Shown in pieces: positions 17,795 through 27,024 of a stretch of DNA of 59,410 bases. The first letter of the stretch is position 1, and every line of letters starts with the position of its first letter. This DNA comes from Streptococcus penaeicida. Lineage in GTDB: Bacteria; Bacillota; Bacilli; Lactobacillales; Streptococcaceae. The notes beneath the pieces were generated by a model. That model searched no databases, had not been told where the DNA came from, and saw only the letters and a program-made list of their open reading frames with translations. The position numbers were made by a program, and so were the translations under genes. The DNA is taken from the NCBI RefSeq assembly GCF_002887775.1, contig NZ_LOCM01000023.1, forward strand, positions 1 through 59,410, given 5' to 3'.

Positions 17795-20446
17795 CTATTT
17801 AACAAGTTTCTTCATCTCTTCGATACGCTCTTGAGTCGCATCAAATTTAGCTCGATAGTCAGCTTCCTTTTCGCGCTCTTTAGCTACGACTTCTGGTTTG
17901 GCGTTGGCGATGAAGCGTTCGTTGCCAAGTTTTTTGCCAACCATGTCTAGTTCTTTTTGCCATTTGGCAAATTCTTTGTCCAGGCGAGCTAACTCTTCGT
18001 CCACGTTGAGGAGGTCTGCTAGTGGCAGGTAGATTTCTGCGCCGGTGATGATGCTGGTCATGGCCTTGTCTGGGGCTTGGAGGTCAGCTGAGATGTCTAA
18101 TTTTTCAGGGTTTGTAAAACGTCGGATGTAGTTTTCGTTGGCTTTGAAAAAGTCCTCTAGCTCTTTGTCTGACGTTTTAATCAAGATGGTGATGGCCTTG
18201 CTTGGTGCAACGTTCACCTCTGCACGCGCATTGCGGACAGCACGGATCAGGTCTTTCAAGCTCTCAACCCCGCGGTGGGCCACCTCATTCTCAAAAGAAT
18301 CATTAGCGACTGGGTAAGCTGCTGTAACAATTGAGCCTTGGGCATATTGAGCGTAGATTTCTTCGGTTACGAAAGGCATGATTGGATGAAGGAGGCGCAA
18401 GATTTTGTCCAAGGTGTAAAGAAGGACTGAGCGGGTCATGACTTTTTCGTCTTCATTGTCGGAATAAAGCACTTCCTTAGTTAGCTCAACATACCAGTTG
18501 GCGAACTCTTCCCAAATGAAGTTGTACAAGATGTGGCCGGCAACACCGAACTCGAACTTGTCAAAGTTTTCGGTAACTTTGACGATAGTCTCATTGAGGT
18601 TGTGAAGAATCCATCTATCGGTCACATTTCCAGCTTCTGAGCTAGCGACTTTAGCCACATTGCTTTCTGCTTCTGCTAGTGTCAAACCTTCATTGTTCAT
18701 GAGGATGTAACGGGAAATGTTCCATATCTTGTTAATGAAGTTCCATGAAGCGTCCATTTTTTCGTAAGAGAAACGAACGTCTTGTCCTGGGGCAGAGCCG
18801 TTTGAAAGGAACCAACGGAGAGCATCTGCACCATATTTTTCAACCACGTCCATTGGGTCAATGCCGTTGCCCAATGATTTAGACATTTTGCGACCTTCTT
18901 CGTCACGGATGAGACCATGAATGAGAACGTTTTGGAATGGGCGTTCATTTGTGAATTCAAGGGATTGGAAAATCATCCGTGAAACCCAGAAGAAGATGAT
19001 ATCGTAACCTGTTACCAATGTAGATGTTGGGAAGTAACGTTTGAAGTCTTCAGCATCTGTATCAGGCCAACCCATAGTTGAAAATGGCCATAGGGCAGAT
19101 GAGAACCAAGTGTCAAGAACATCTTCGTCTTGTTTCCAACCGTCGCCAGCTGGGGCTTCTTCGCCAACATAAATGTCACCCTCCGCATTGTACCATGCTG
19201 GGATTTGGTGTCCCCACCATAATTGGCGTGAAATAACCCAGTCATGGACATTTTCCATCCAGCTCATGAAAGTATCATTGAAGCGTGGTGGGTAGAAATC
19301 AACGCGGTTTTCAGTGTCTTGGTTATCCATGGCTTGTTTAGCAAGTTCATCCATTTTAACAAACCATTGGGTTGATAAACGAGGCTCAACCACTGCGCCA
19401 GAGCGTTCTGAGTGACCTACTGAGTGAACACGTTTTTCGATGTTTACAAGGGCACCGAGTTCTTCTAATTTAGCAACGGTTGCTTTACGGGCTTCAAAAC
19501 GGTCCATGCCAGCAAATTCGCCAGCTAACTCGTTCATTGTGCCATCATCATTCATAACATTGACTTGTGGTAAGTTATGGCGTTGACCAACTAAGAAGTC
19601 GTTCGGGTCATGGGCAGGCGTGATTTTAACAACACCTGTTCCAAATTCAGGGTCAGCATGTTCGTCACCGACGATTGGAATGAGTTTATTCACGATTGGT
19701 AAAACAACATTTTTACCGATCAAATCTTTATAACGAGGATCTTCCGGGTTAACGGCAACAGCCACGTCTCCAAACATGGTTTCTGGTCGAGTGGTTGCCA
19801 CTTGTAAGCCGCGCGAGCCATCTTCCAACATATAAGTCATATGGTAAAAGGCACCTTCGACGTCTTTATGGATTACTTCGATGTCGGACAAAGCTGTGCG
19901 GGCAGCAGGATCCCAGTTGATAATAAACTCACCACGGTAAATCCAGCCTTTTTTGTATAAGTCAACGAAAACCTTGCGTACCGCTTTAGAGAGGCCGTCG
20001 TCTAGGGTGAAACGTTCACGTGAATAATCCACGGAAATCCCCATCTTGCCCCATTGCTCTTTAATAGTCGCTGCATATTCGTCTTTCCATTCCCAAACCT
20101 TGTCTAGGAATTTTTCGCGACCAAGATCATAACGGGTGATGCCTTGTTCACGCAGACGCTCTTCAACTTTTGCTTGCGTCGCAATTCCCGCATGGTCCAT
20201 ACCAGGCAACCAAAGGGTATCAAAGCCTTGCATCCGTTTTTGGCGGATAATAATATCTTGAAGGGTTGTGTCCCAAGCATGACCAAGGTGGAGTTTACCA
20301 GTAACGTTTGGTGGTGGGATTACGATGGAATAAGGTTTAGCTGTTTTATCGCCTGATGGCTTGAAAACATCTTCTTCTAACCATTTGTCGTAGCGACCTG
20401 CTTCAACTTCGGTTGGGTTGTATTTTGGTGATAGTTCTTTTGACAT
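17795..20446 (-). CDS. valS: Valyl-tRNA synthetase
   Basis: This 883-residue class I synthetase charges tRNA-Val in the cytosol. The HIGH-type motif is [15 protein letters not shown] (about 44-58) and the KMSKS motif is [11 protein letters not shown] (about 524-534). The editing domain holds [24 protein letters not shown], and the C-terminal coiled coil (about 810-883: [22 protein letters not shown]) is complete. Start and length match the family. It is the last gene of a unit led by a T-box leader at 22978-23176. A 218-base gap before valS may also hold a weak own promoter (TTTAGC-17-TATGAT). Confidence 0.97.
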   Translation of the reverse strand: MSKELSPKYNPTEVEAGRYDKWLEEDVFKPSGDKTAKPYSIVIPPPNVTGKLHLGHAWDTTLQDIIIRQKRMQGFDTLWLPGMDHAGIATQAKVEERLREQGITRYDLGREKFLDKVWEWKDEYAATIKEQWGKMGISVDYSRERFTLDDGLSKAVRKVFVDLYKKGWIYRGEFIINWDPAARTALSDIEVIHKDVEGAFYHMTYMLEDGSRGLQVATTRPETMFGDVAVAVNPEDPRYKDLIGKNVVLPIVNKLIPIVGDEHADPEFGTGVVKITPAHDPNDFLVGQRHNLPQVNVMNDDGTMNELAGEFAGMDRFEARKATVAKLEELGALVNIEKRVHSVGHSERSGAVVEPRLSTQWFVKMDELAKQAMDNQDTENRVDFYPPRFNDTFMSWMENVHDWVISRQLWWGHQIPAWYNAEGDIYVGEEAPAGDGWKQDEDVLDTWFSSALWPFSTMGWPDTDAEDFKRYFPTSTLVTGYDIIFFWVSRMIFQSLEFTNERPFQNVLIHGLIRDEEGRKMSKSLGNGIDPMDVVEKYGADALRWFLSNGSAPGQDVRFSYEKMDASWNFINKIWNISRYILMNNEGLTLAEAESNVAKVASSEAGNVTDRWILHNLNETIVKVTENFDKFEFGVAGHILYNFIWEEFANWYVELTKEVLYSDNEDEKVMTRSVLLYTLDKILRLLHPIMPFVTEEIYAQYAQGSIVTAAYPVANDSFENEVAHRGVESLKDLIRAVRNARAEVNVAPSKAITILIKTSDKELEDFFKANENYIRRFTNPEKLDISADLQAPDKAMTSIITGAEIYLPLADLLNVDEELARLDKEFAKWQKELDMVGKKLGNERFIANAKPEVVAKEREKEADYRAKFDATQERIEEMKKLVK

Positions 20447-20503
20447 AATTGTCCTTTCATAATTCTTAAAAATTAAAACTTTAATTTGTATATTTTTGAT
20501 TTT

Positions 20504-20534
20504 GATACTTTCCTGAAGTGGTGCGGAAAGTATC
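20504..20534 (-). promoter_or_regulatory. Hairpin in the valS 5' region
   Basis: GATACTTTCC / GGAAAGTATC is a perfect 10-bp stem with an 11-base loop, about 60 bases upstream of valS. No T-tract follows, so it is not a normal terminator. It could be an mRNA stabiliser or processing site between the accessory genes and valS. Confidence 0.4.
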
Positions 20535-20664
20535 GATGCTAGCTGCGCTGTGAAGTTAATTTTTAGAAAATATCATAATAAACATGACATTTTTGCTAAA
20601 TTAACCTTTTTTAGTTCTAGGTACTAATTTTGATTAGCAATTTAGAAAATAAGAATGCTTTTCT

Positions 20665-21225
20665 CTAATTTTCTATTTTCTTCATCTCTTCCACTATTTC
20701 CAATGCCACTTCTTGGGCACTTTTGTGAGTATTATTGATTTTGTAGTAATGGGTAAGATTTTCTGGTGCAACTTCACTATTAAAAGTGACATAATCCATT
20801 GTCGTTAAGATATCCTTTTCCGACCAGGCAATATCTCTTTTAAAGGGTTTGTGTTTGAGTCGGTTTTCCGTTTTATTGCGGACAAGGCGTTCTTCTAGAG
20901 AGGTTTCTAATTCTACAAAGAGGACCTTCTGTTTTTCTGCTTCAAAAGTTCCTTGAAGAGCATCTAAGAAGGCTACTTCATTTGGATTGCTGAAATCGAT
21001 GACGATGGTAAAAATCATTGGCTGTCCTATTTTTGCAAAAGTCTCAAAAAAGTCAAAACGGATTTTAGAAATCAAATCTGTAGCATCTTGGGACCAGGGC
21101 ATAAACTTGAGGACGAAGTCAATGGTTTCATGATTATGAAACAGGGTCATCCCGGTCAGTTTAGCGACTTCTTGGCCGATGGTCATTTTGCCAGAAGCTT
21201 GCGCTCCAATAATGACTAAATTCAT
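20665..21225 (-). CDS. P-loop nucleoside/shikimate-kinase-like protein
   Basis: This 186-residue protein has the Walker A motif GAQASGKMT (about 7-15) and a lid-like basic region (LVRNKTENRLKHKPFKRD). Acidic residues near DFVLKFMPWS and IVIDFSNPNE complete a small P-loop kinase fold. Members are usually annotated as AAA or shikimate-kinase-like with no known substrate. The start overlaps the DUF1349 stop by four bases (ATGA), so they are translationally coupled within the T-box operon. Confidence 0.7.
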   Translation of the reverse strand: MNLVIIGAQASGKMTIGQEVAKLTGMTLFHNHETIDFVLKFMPWSQDATDLISKIRFDFFETFAKIGQPMIFTIVIDFSNPNEVAFLDALQGTFEAEKQKVLFVELETSLEERLVRNKTENRLKHKPFKRDIAWSEKDILTTMDYVTFNSEVAPENLTHYYKINNTHKSAQEVALEIVEEMKKIEN

Positions 21226-21839
21226 TCAACTGCCTCATCCGGTGCCTGTCCGTCGTGAGATGGCCATTGGCATTCCATCACTTCTAGCTCAGTGAAGCGA
21301 GCGGTGAAGGAAGAATCCTCAGGGCTGCAGGCATAGATACCGCATTGGATGGGACCTGTGGCTTTGGCCATGTGGCAAATCCGCATTTGTTTGAAGGTCT
21401 GACCATCTTGTGAACACTCCAGGCGGAAATCATTTTCTCTGCGGCTGAGGCGGTACCACATTTCTTTGATTGAGGCATCGATTTCGGTAGTTGCCCAATC
21501 TGAGTAACCCTGATTGGTGACGACTGATCCTAAATGTTGGAAGTCTTCATTTTCATACTCGATAGAGGCTTTTATCCAATTTTCGGAATCCAGATACAGG
21601 ACTAGTCCACATTGATCGAAGCGGTGTTTGCTGTCAAAACTAGTTTTGACCACAAAGGAGAAATAATCTTCTTCAATGGTCATCTGCAAAACGGGTGCAT
21701 TATCATTTTGAAAATGGTAATAAGTCCGCTGCCACAAATCGGTGTGTGGTAAGGTTTCAATGACAATTTCCTGATCAGAAATGGTGTATGATTTGGGCTG
21801 GCGTGTCCAAGTTAATTCTTTGGTATCAAATGTTTTCAT
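21222..21839 (-). CDS. DUF1349 (concanavalin-like) protein
   Basis: The start is ATG 21839 (MKTFDTKELTWTRQPKSY) after GGGAG, giving 205 residues; the longer frame would intrude into the GNAT gene. The body (YYHFQNDNAPVLQMTIEEDYFSFVVKTSF ... DQCGLVLYLDSENWIKASIEYE ... DFRLECSQDGQTFKQMRICH) is the DUF1349 jelly-roll family, similar to carbohydrate-binding lectin folds. There is no signal peptide, so it acts in the cytosol. It overlaps the preceding gene by 14 bases and the following one by four. Confidence 0.82.
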   Translation of the reverse strand: MKTFDTKELTWTRQPKSYTISDQEIVIETLPHTDLWQRTYYHFQNDNAPVLQMTIEEDYFSFVVKTSFDSKHRFDQCGLVLYLDSENWIKASIEYENEDFQHLGSVVTNQGYSDWATTEIDASIKEMWYRLSRRENDFRLECSQDGQTFKQMRICHMAKATGPIQCGIYACSPEDSSFTARFTELEVMECQWPSHDGQAPDEAVE

Positions 21840-22416
21840 GCTTTTTCTCCCATTCTGTCTTGAGTAATCCGTAGCGTAAATCATCACAACGTTTGTCTTG
21901 GGCATCTTTTCTATCACGCACTCTTGCTTCTAGAGTGAAGCCAAGTTTATCAGCGACCGCCTGACTTTGCTTGTTGTAACTGTAACAGCCTAATTCAATT
22001 TTGTGCAAGTTAAGTTTGGTGAAACCATATTCTAAAAGAGCTTGAGCCGCTTCAGGTACGATTCCTTGTCCCCAATAATCTGGGTGCAAGAGATAGCCTA
22101 TTTCAAAGACATCGTCCTCATGGCGGTGATTAAAATCAACAGAGCCAATGACCTTATCTTGATCCTTGAGCGTGATGCCGTAACCGGATGGGAGTTTTTC
22201 TTTTTTGAGATTTTCTGGGTAAATGGTGTCCAGATAGTGAATTTCGTCTTCAATAGTCGCAACGGGTGGAAAACCAGCGGGATATGAGACCTCTGCCAAC
22301 TTTGCAAAAGCAAAGATAGCTTCAGCATCTGACAAGCGACGACCCCGAAGAATTAACCTCTCCGTCTCGATATCTGGGAGTTGATTATTTTCAATGTCAC
22401 CTTTTATTTTGATCAT
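21826..22416 (-). CDS. GNAT acetyltransferase, RimJ/RimL type
   Basis: The start chosen is ATG 22416 (MIKIKGDIENNQLPDIETER); a TTG twelve bases upstream is possible. The 196-residue protein has the N-terminal ETERLILRGRRLSDAEAIF strand of the Acetyltransf_3 group. The acetyl-CoA site follows in HPDYWGQGIVPEAAQALLEYGFTKLNLHKIEL. Such enzymes acetylate N-terminal amines of ribosomal proteins or small amines; the target here is unknown. It starts eight bases after the preceding stop in the T-box unit. Confidence 0.85.
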   Translation of the reverse strand: MIKIKGDIENNQLPDIETERLILRGRRLSDAEAIFAFAKLAEVSYPAGFPPVATIEDEIHYLDTIYPENLKKEKLPSGYGITLKDQDKVIGSVDFNHRHEDDVFEIGYLLHPDYWGQGIVPEAAQALLEYGFTKLNLHKIELGCYSYNKQSQAVADKLGFTLEARVRDRKDAQDKRCDDLRYGLLKTEWEKKHENI

Positions 22417-22424
22417 CCTCCACC

Positions 22425-22955
22425 TCAACTTTCTGGGTCTACTTTTTTAAGGACTTTGGCTGGGACGCCACCGACGACGGTATAAGCTGGGACATCTTTG
22501 GTGACGACGGCTGAGGCCGCGATGACTGCCCAATCGCCGATGGTTACTCCAGGGAGGATGGTGGCGTTGGAGCCAATCCAGACATGTTTGCCGATGACGA
22601 TGGAGTCGTATGAATTCTTGCGTTTCTGGCTTGGTTCTATGGCGTGATTAACGGTTGCCAGTACCACATTGTGGCCAATTAGACTACCTTCACCAATATG
22701 TATCCCACCTTGATCCTGGAAATGACAGCCCGAATTCAGAAAAACATTCTCTTCAAAGGTCGTGTTTTTGCCAAAATCAGTATAGAAAGGGGGAAAGACT
22801 CGGAGACTGTCCGGCACTTTTTGCCCTGTCACTTGTGACATCAGGTTTCTGATTTCTTCTGGTGTATGATAGTGGCTGTTGATTTCCATGGTTAAGGCGA
22901 TAGCTTCTTCAAACAAAGCAGGATCCTTAAAACTGGTATAGCGACGTTCAATCAT
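22425..22955 (-). CDS. Sugar O-acetyltransferase, left-handed beta-helix type
   Basis: The start is ATG 22955 ([15 protein letters not shown]) behind GAGGAGGG; the upstream extension is T-box leader. The 176-residue enzyme has hexapeptide repeats from about residue 70 ([40 protein letters not shown]). The active-site His lies in ATVNHAIEP, and the typical end is [16 protein letters not shown]. It is similar to maltose/galactoside acetyltransferases using acetyl-CoA. It is the first gene after the T-box, so its expression should rise when the cognate tRNA is uncharged. Confidence 0.85.
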   Translation of the reverse strand: MIERRYTSFKDPALFEEAIALTMEINSHYHTPEEIRNLMSQVTGQKVPDSLRVFPPFYTDFGKNTTFEENVFLNSGCHFQDQGGIHIGEGSLIGHNVVLATVNHAIEPSQKRKNSYDSIVIGKHVWIGSNATILPGVTIGDWAVIAASAVVTKDVPAYTVVGGVPAKVLKKVDPES

Positions 22956-22977
22956 CTCTTTCCCTCCTCTTTCAAAT

Positions 22978-23176
22978 ACAAAAAATCCCCATCTAGCAAG
23001 AGCTAGACAGGGACGAATATGCTTATCCGCGGTACCACCCAGATTCACATATCCTTGATATGTGCAACTTTGTTATTGATGATGTTAGCCTCAGCAACAC
23101 CTTCTGACATCTGTGCGGGTTTCTCAATACTGCCGCTTCCTGTAACAGACAAACTCATTAGGACTCTGATTACTGT
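22978..23176 (-). promoter_or_regulatory. T-box riboswitch leader, probably tRNA-Val specific
   Basis: On the minus strand the leader carries the near-invariant T-box GGGTGGTACCGCGG (23027-23040). It is followed by an antiterminator partner CGTCCC and a terminator stem (GTCTAGC-TCTT-GCTAGA) ending in TTTTT near 22981. Stem III (CACATAT / ATATGTG) lies before it. Part of stem I can be paired (TCTGT/ACAGA, GCGG/CCGC). A GTC followed by A at 23106-23108 is a good valine specifier candidate, which agrees with valS at the end of the unit. The specifier call is inference; the T-box itself is clear. Confidence 0.88.
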
Positions 23177-23177
23177 T

Positions 23178-23206
23178 ATTCTATCAGATTAGCAGCTTTT
23201 AGGCAA
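23178..23206 (-). promoter_or_regulatory. Promoter of the T-box operon
   Basis: TTGCCT (23201-23206) and TAGAAT (23178-23183) are separated by exactly 17 bases on the minus strand. Transcription would start near 23171, just ahead of the leader. Confidence 0.65.
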
Positions 23207-23217
23207 TCATGGATAGC

Positions 23218-23766
23218 TTATTTTTTAAATTTAACGCCATTTTCAACTAATTTATCAATGGTTCCTTGACCAATTCCGTTGATATCAAGAACTTCTTGTT
23301 CTGTCCATTGTTTGAAATCAGCTTTCGATTTGATACCTTCATGGTAGAGCATTTCGACCAAGTCTGAACGGATTTCTTTCACCTCTTTAAGGTTTGAGAA
23401 GTCTTCAAGGCTCAACTTGCCATCAATACCAACATTTTCACTTAAGGTTTCAACTGTTGCTGGACCTACACCTTTGACATCAAGCAAGTCATCTTCTGAC
23501 ATGTCTTTTAACTCGTCAGTAGATGTGACACCCTTGTCGTAAATGTTTTCGACAGCGTCTGAGCGAACACCTTCTAATTCTGGTGTTTCAGCAAATTCTG
23601 TTAAACTTGGTTTCTCAGTAATGGTTACTGTTTCAGCATCAGTAGGGATTGCTGTAATATCGGTATTTGCATCAAGGGAAATTACTTTTGGATGTTCTTG
23701 ACCAATAATACCTTGACGTTTTAATTCTTGTTTCAATTCTTTTTTACGATTTTTTACTTTAGCCAT
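23218..23766 (-). CDS. Protein with two helix-hairpin-helix repeats
   Basis: This 182-residue protein has a Lys-rich start (MAKVKNRKKELKQELKRQ). Two repeated modules follow at about 70-115 and 130-182, each ending in an HhH-like loop (LLDVKGVGPATVETLSENV and VLDINGIGQGTIDKLVENG). HhH motifs bind the DNA/RNA backbone without sequence preference. The exact role is unknown. The basic tail and double HhH suggest a small DNA- or rRNA-associated protein. It follows the DUF1912 gene by 21 bases and is probably co-transcribed. Confidence 0.72.
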   Translation of the reverse strand: MAKVKNRKKELKQELKRQGIIGQEHPKVISLDANTDITAIPTDAETVTITEKPSLTEFAETPELEGVRSDAVENIYDKGVTSTDELKDMSEDDLLDVKGVGPATVETLSENVGIDGKLSLEDFSNLKEVKEIRSDLVEMLYHEGIKSKADFKQWTEQEVLDINGIGQGTIDKLVENGVKFKK

Positions 23767-23787
23767 AATTCTTTCCTACTTTCTATT

Positions 23788-24042
23788 TTAATAGTTTCGT
23801 TTTCCAAATAAATCATCCGGCATGTCGTGGAAGGATTTACCATTGTGATAATTGTCAAATTTGCCTAAAAGAAATTGATAGGCGTCTAATTTACTTTCAT
23901 AACGAATGAAAGCATCTTTAGCACGCTCGTCTCCATCTTCCTGAGCAATTTGTTGACTTGTCGTCATTGCGACTTGATTGACTTGAATCTGCGTTTGGAC
24001 CCATTCTTCAAAGTCTTTTATAAATTCTTTTTCGAAAGACAT
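23788..24042 (-). CDS. DUF1912 family protein
   Basis: The start is ATG 24042 (MSFEKEFIKDFEEWVQTQIQ) after GGAAGG, giving 84 residues; the longer frame's extra six residues cover the ribosome site. The sequence (VNQVAMTTSQQIAQEDGDER, AFIRYESKLDAYQFLLGKFD) is the highly conserved streptococcal DUF1912 family, soluble and helical, of unknown function. It forms a small unit with the HhH gene. Confidence 0.85.
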   Translation of the reverse strand: MSFEKEFIKDFEEWVQTQIQVNQVAMTTSQQIAQEDGDERAKDAFIRYESKLDAYQFLLGKFDNYHNGKSFHDMPDDLFGKRNY

Positions 24043-24238
24043 AAAACCTTCCTTCCTCAATTGATAGACAAATTATATCATAAGTAGGCAGAGTGTGCTA
24101 TTGTTAGCCATTGGAAAGGCTTACATGGATACTTGTGTCTTTTTCTGTATCTATAAGAAACCCACTTGTATCAATATATGTGTGGTCACTTTACAAAAAT
24201 AAAATTTTTTCACATTTTTAGTGATTTCTATCAAAAAA

Positions 24239-24287
24239 GATAGGAAGCTATGTTATAATAAGACTATCATTTAGATAGGAAGCTATG
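24239..24287 (+). promoter_or_regulatory. MarR/MATE promoter with duplicated operator-like repeat
   Basis: GATAGGAAGCTATG occurs twice (24239-24252 and 24274-24287), 35 bases apart. Each copy has an ATAG/CTAT dyad. A TATAAT (24254-24259) lies between them. One copy falls in the -35/-10 spacer and the other over the start of the mRNA, an arrangement expected for autorepression by the MarR protein encoded next. Confidence 0.6.
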
Positions 24288-24295
24288 CAATTATC

Positions 24296-24721
24296 ATGTA
24301 CAAAGACCATATTGGAATCTTAATCAAAAAAACCAGTCAAGCTTTTGATAAGACTGCTAGTCAGGTTTTAACGCCAAAAGGCTTGACACCTAGTCAATTT
24401 AAACTCTTAAAATACGTTACTTTAAGACCTGAAGCCAGCGTCCGACAGATTGATATTGAAAATTACTTTTCTATGTCAAACCCAACTGTCACTGGTATTC
24501 TTCAAAATCTTGAGAAGAATCAATGGATTTATCGACAAAGTCACGCTGAGGATAAACGTTCAAAGGTCATCATCTTAACCGACAAGGCTAAAAATGCTAG
24601 TCTTTTTATTTTGGAAACAAGTGATCAGATTGAAGAAAGCTTCACTGCTGCTCTGACTGATTCGGAAAAAGAGACCTTACGCCACTTATTAAACAAATTA
24701 CAGGAAAATCATCAGGAATAG
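24296..24721 (+). CDS. MarR-family transcriptional regulator
   Basis: This 141-residue winged-helix repressor has its recognition part in VRQIDIENYFSMSNPTVTGILQNLEKNQWIYR, followed by the wing HAEDKRSKVIILTD (about 40-100). Terminal helices are for dimerisation. An ATG eleven bases upstream is out of frame and opens only a short frame. The MATE exporter gene starts 15 bases downstream, so this regulator probably controls that pump in response to a toxic ligand. Confidence 0.88.
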   Translation: MYKDHIGILIKKTSQAFDKTASQVLTPKGLTPSQFKLLKYVTLRPEASVRQIDIENYFSMSNPTVTGILQNLEKNQWIYRQSHAEDKRSKVIILTDKAKNASLFILETSDQIEESFTAALTDSEKETLRHLLNKLQENHQE

Positions 24722-24736
24722 AATAGAGAGGTACCC

Positions 24737-26106
24737 ATGCAAGCAAACGATTTTCAACTAAAACCCATTCCCCAACTCCTTTTTAAAATGGCTATGCCGG
24801 CTATCACAGCAATTTAGTCAACTCCCTCTATAATATTGTCGACCAAATTTTTATTGGGCACAGCGTTGGCTATTTAGGTAATGCGGCAACCAGTGTGGCT
24901 TTTCCCTTAACCATTCTTTGCTTAGCCTTTGGCTTAACCTTCGGTCTAGGTGGAGCTGCTAACTTCAACCTCTCTTTAGGTCGCGGTCAAATGAACAAAG
25001 CTAGTAAAGTTGTCGGCAATGCCGTATCTCTTTCTGTCCTCTCAGGTGTTATTATTGCTGCTTTGATTATCATCTTTTTGAAACCATTGCTGATCATTTT
25101 TGGGGCCACAGATGCAACTATGGCCTATGCCCAAGACTACACTTCCATTACCGCTTTTGGCATGCCCTTCTTGCTTTTCACCTTTAGTCTTAACCCTCTG
25201 ATCCGAGCTGACGGCAGTCCCAACCATTCTATGTTAGCCATTATCTTTGGGGCTGTCCTCAATACTATTTTGGTACCCATTTTTATCTTTGTTTTTGATT
25301 GGGGAATCAAAGGGGCAGCCTTTGCAACTTTAATCAGTCAAATCCTCTCTGCCCTCTATATGGCCTTCTATTTCCGTCATTTCAAATCTGTTAAATTGGT
25401 CGCCAATGACTTTAAAATAAGGGCTGACATCTTCAAGGCTATTGTTTCTGTGGGTTCTTCTTCATTTATCTTCCAGTCTTCTATGTTACTGATTCAAATT
25501 GTCAGCAATAACATGTTGCGTCGCTTTGGTGCCGAGTCCATTTATGGTAGCGATATCGCAATCGCTGTGGCTGGTATTGTCATGAAAATTAATAGCTTAT
25601 TTATTGCCATCATTATCGGACTGGTCCAAGGGGCTCAGCCGATTATCGGATACAACTACGGGGCTAAAAATCTTGAGCGCGTTAAAGAAACAACTGTCTT
25701 GCTTCTCAAAACAGCAACCATCATTTCTGTTATTGCTTTCTTCAGTTTTGAAGTTTTCACCCGACCATTCTTAGAACTCTTTGGAACTGGATCCAAACTT
25801 TATTTTCAGTTTGGCATCATGTATTTACGTGTTTTCCTCTTCTTTGTTTTTGTCAATGGTATCCAAATTGCATCAACGACCTTCTTCCAAGCCATTGGTA
25901 AAGCCAGAATTGGTGCCTTTCTATCCTTGATGAAACAGGTCATCGTTCTTCTACCATTACTCTTCATTCTGCCGCATTTTATGGGAGTTGAAGGGGTCAT
26001 GTATGCTGCTCCAATTTCTGACTTTATTGCCTTTGTTTCAGCCTTTTATTTCTTAAGACGAGAATTCAAGCGGATGCCTCATGACTTAAGAGCTGATGAA
26101 GTCTAA
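24737..26106 (+). pseudogene. MATE-family efflux transporter, frameshifted
   Basis: ATG 24737 opens MQANDFQLKPIPQLLFKMAM and runs to PAITA. One base is missing at about 24810. The next frame resumes NLVNSLYNIVDQIFIGHSVG and continues to 26106. Adding one base yields 456 codons, the normal MATE length with twelve membrane segments. A GCC codon (AITANLV) would restore the family consensus. MATE pumps expel drugs and cationic toxins using Na+ or H+. The gene is probably functional in the organism, given the pattern of identical single-base losses across the window. Confidence 0.85.
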
Positions 26107-26129
26107 TCATAAAACCAAATCAACTAACA

Positions 26130-26166
26130 AAAAATCCAAACTCTTTTTAAAGAGCTTGGATTTTTT
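26130..26166 (+). terminator. Terminator after the MATE gene
   Basis: AAAATCCAAACTCTTT / AAAGAGCTTGGATTTT is a long stem with one mismatch, ending in six T. Confidence 0.8.
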
Positions 26167-26196
26167 AGTGAATGTCATTTTAAGATTTAAAAAGTT

Positions 26197-27012
26197 TTAC
26201 TTTTTAACTAAGTCTAAGCCTTCACCAACATTCAAGGCATGAATACGGTCTGGGTTAACGACATCTTGACGCAACTGTTCTGGGTTACCATTAAAGGTAT
26301 TCCAATCTGGTGCATCAATAGATCCCCAGTGAATAGTCACTAAATCCGAATCTGGATAAGTATTTGCTTCTTTGATGGCACCATCATAAGTGATATGCCA
26401 GTCGTTATCACTGAAATCAAAGAGAATCATATCTGCCTGAGGCATTTCTAAGTGTTCTGGCATCAATTTTGTATCAGATGGCAACCAGATGGTACCGTCT
26501 GCTGTTTCAATCCAGAAGCCCACATACTCTTCTTCTTTCCACTCACGGTAATTGTACTTAGACATGCTATTTTGCCAGTTATGACGTGTTGGCGTTGTGG
26601 TAATCTTAATATCATCGACCATGAATGTTGCGCCGACAGCATGTTCTTCTGTCGCGAAGCCTTTCTCACTCATGACTCCTGCCACGTGTGTTGGGGCATG
26701 GTAAGTTTTTGTAACTGCTTTGCAATTTTCCAAAGTCTCAAAACTCAAATGATCATTGTCGATGTGCGAAATCAAGAGCCCGTCGACTTTGGGAATGGTT
26801 TTGGAATCAATTGGCATGTCAATTAACAAAGGCATGTCAAAACTATCAAGGATTGGGTCAATCAGTAAGATGGTTCCCCGACTATTGATCATAATAGAGG
26901 CATTGCCTAACCAATAGACTTTTGTACCTTCAATTTTGTCGAAGGCTGAAAGGGGGAGATTGACGGTTTTTTCAGGCATTGCTTGACCTGCTGGGCTAAA
27001 TGTTACTGACAT
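26197..27012 (-). CDS. MBL-fold metallo-hydrolase (UlaG-like)
   Basis: This 271-residue cytosolic protein has the metal site SHIDNDHLSF (HxDxDH type, about residues 81-90), later ligands in TPTRHNWQNS and PSDTKLMPEH, and TIHWGSID near the end. It belongs to the beta-lactamase_2 group that includes UlaG lactonase and N-acyl-phosphatidylethanolamine-hydrolase-like enzymes. The substrate is unknown. The gene starts 12 bases after an MFS permease gene, so the two may import and hydrolyse the same compound. Confidence 0.85.
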   Translation of the reverse strand: MSVTFSPAGQAMPEKTVNLPLSAFDKIEGTKVYWLGNASIMINSRGTILLIDPILDSFDMPLLIDMPIDSKTIPKVDGLLISHIDNDHLSFETLENCKAVTKTYHAPTHVAGVMSEKGFATEEHAVGATFMVDDIKITTTPTRHNWQNSMSKYNYREWKEEEYVGFWIETADGTIWLPSDTKLMPEHLEMPQADMILFDFSDNDWHITYDGAIKEANTYPDSDLVTIHWGSIDAPDWNTFNGNPEQLRQDVVNPDRIHALNVGEGLDLVKK

Positions 27013-27024
27013 AGGATTCTCCTT

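Noticed and set aside
20504..20534. Hairpin before valS as a second T-box
   Set aside because: It lacks the GGTGGTACCGCG core and a T-tract; the true T-box is at 22978-23176.
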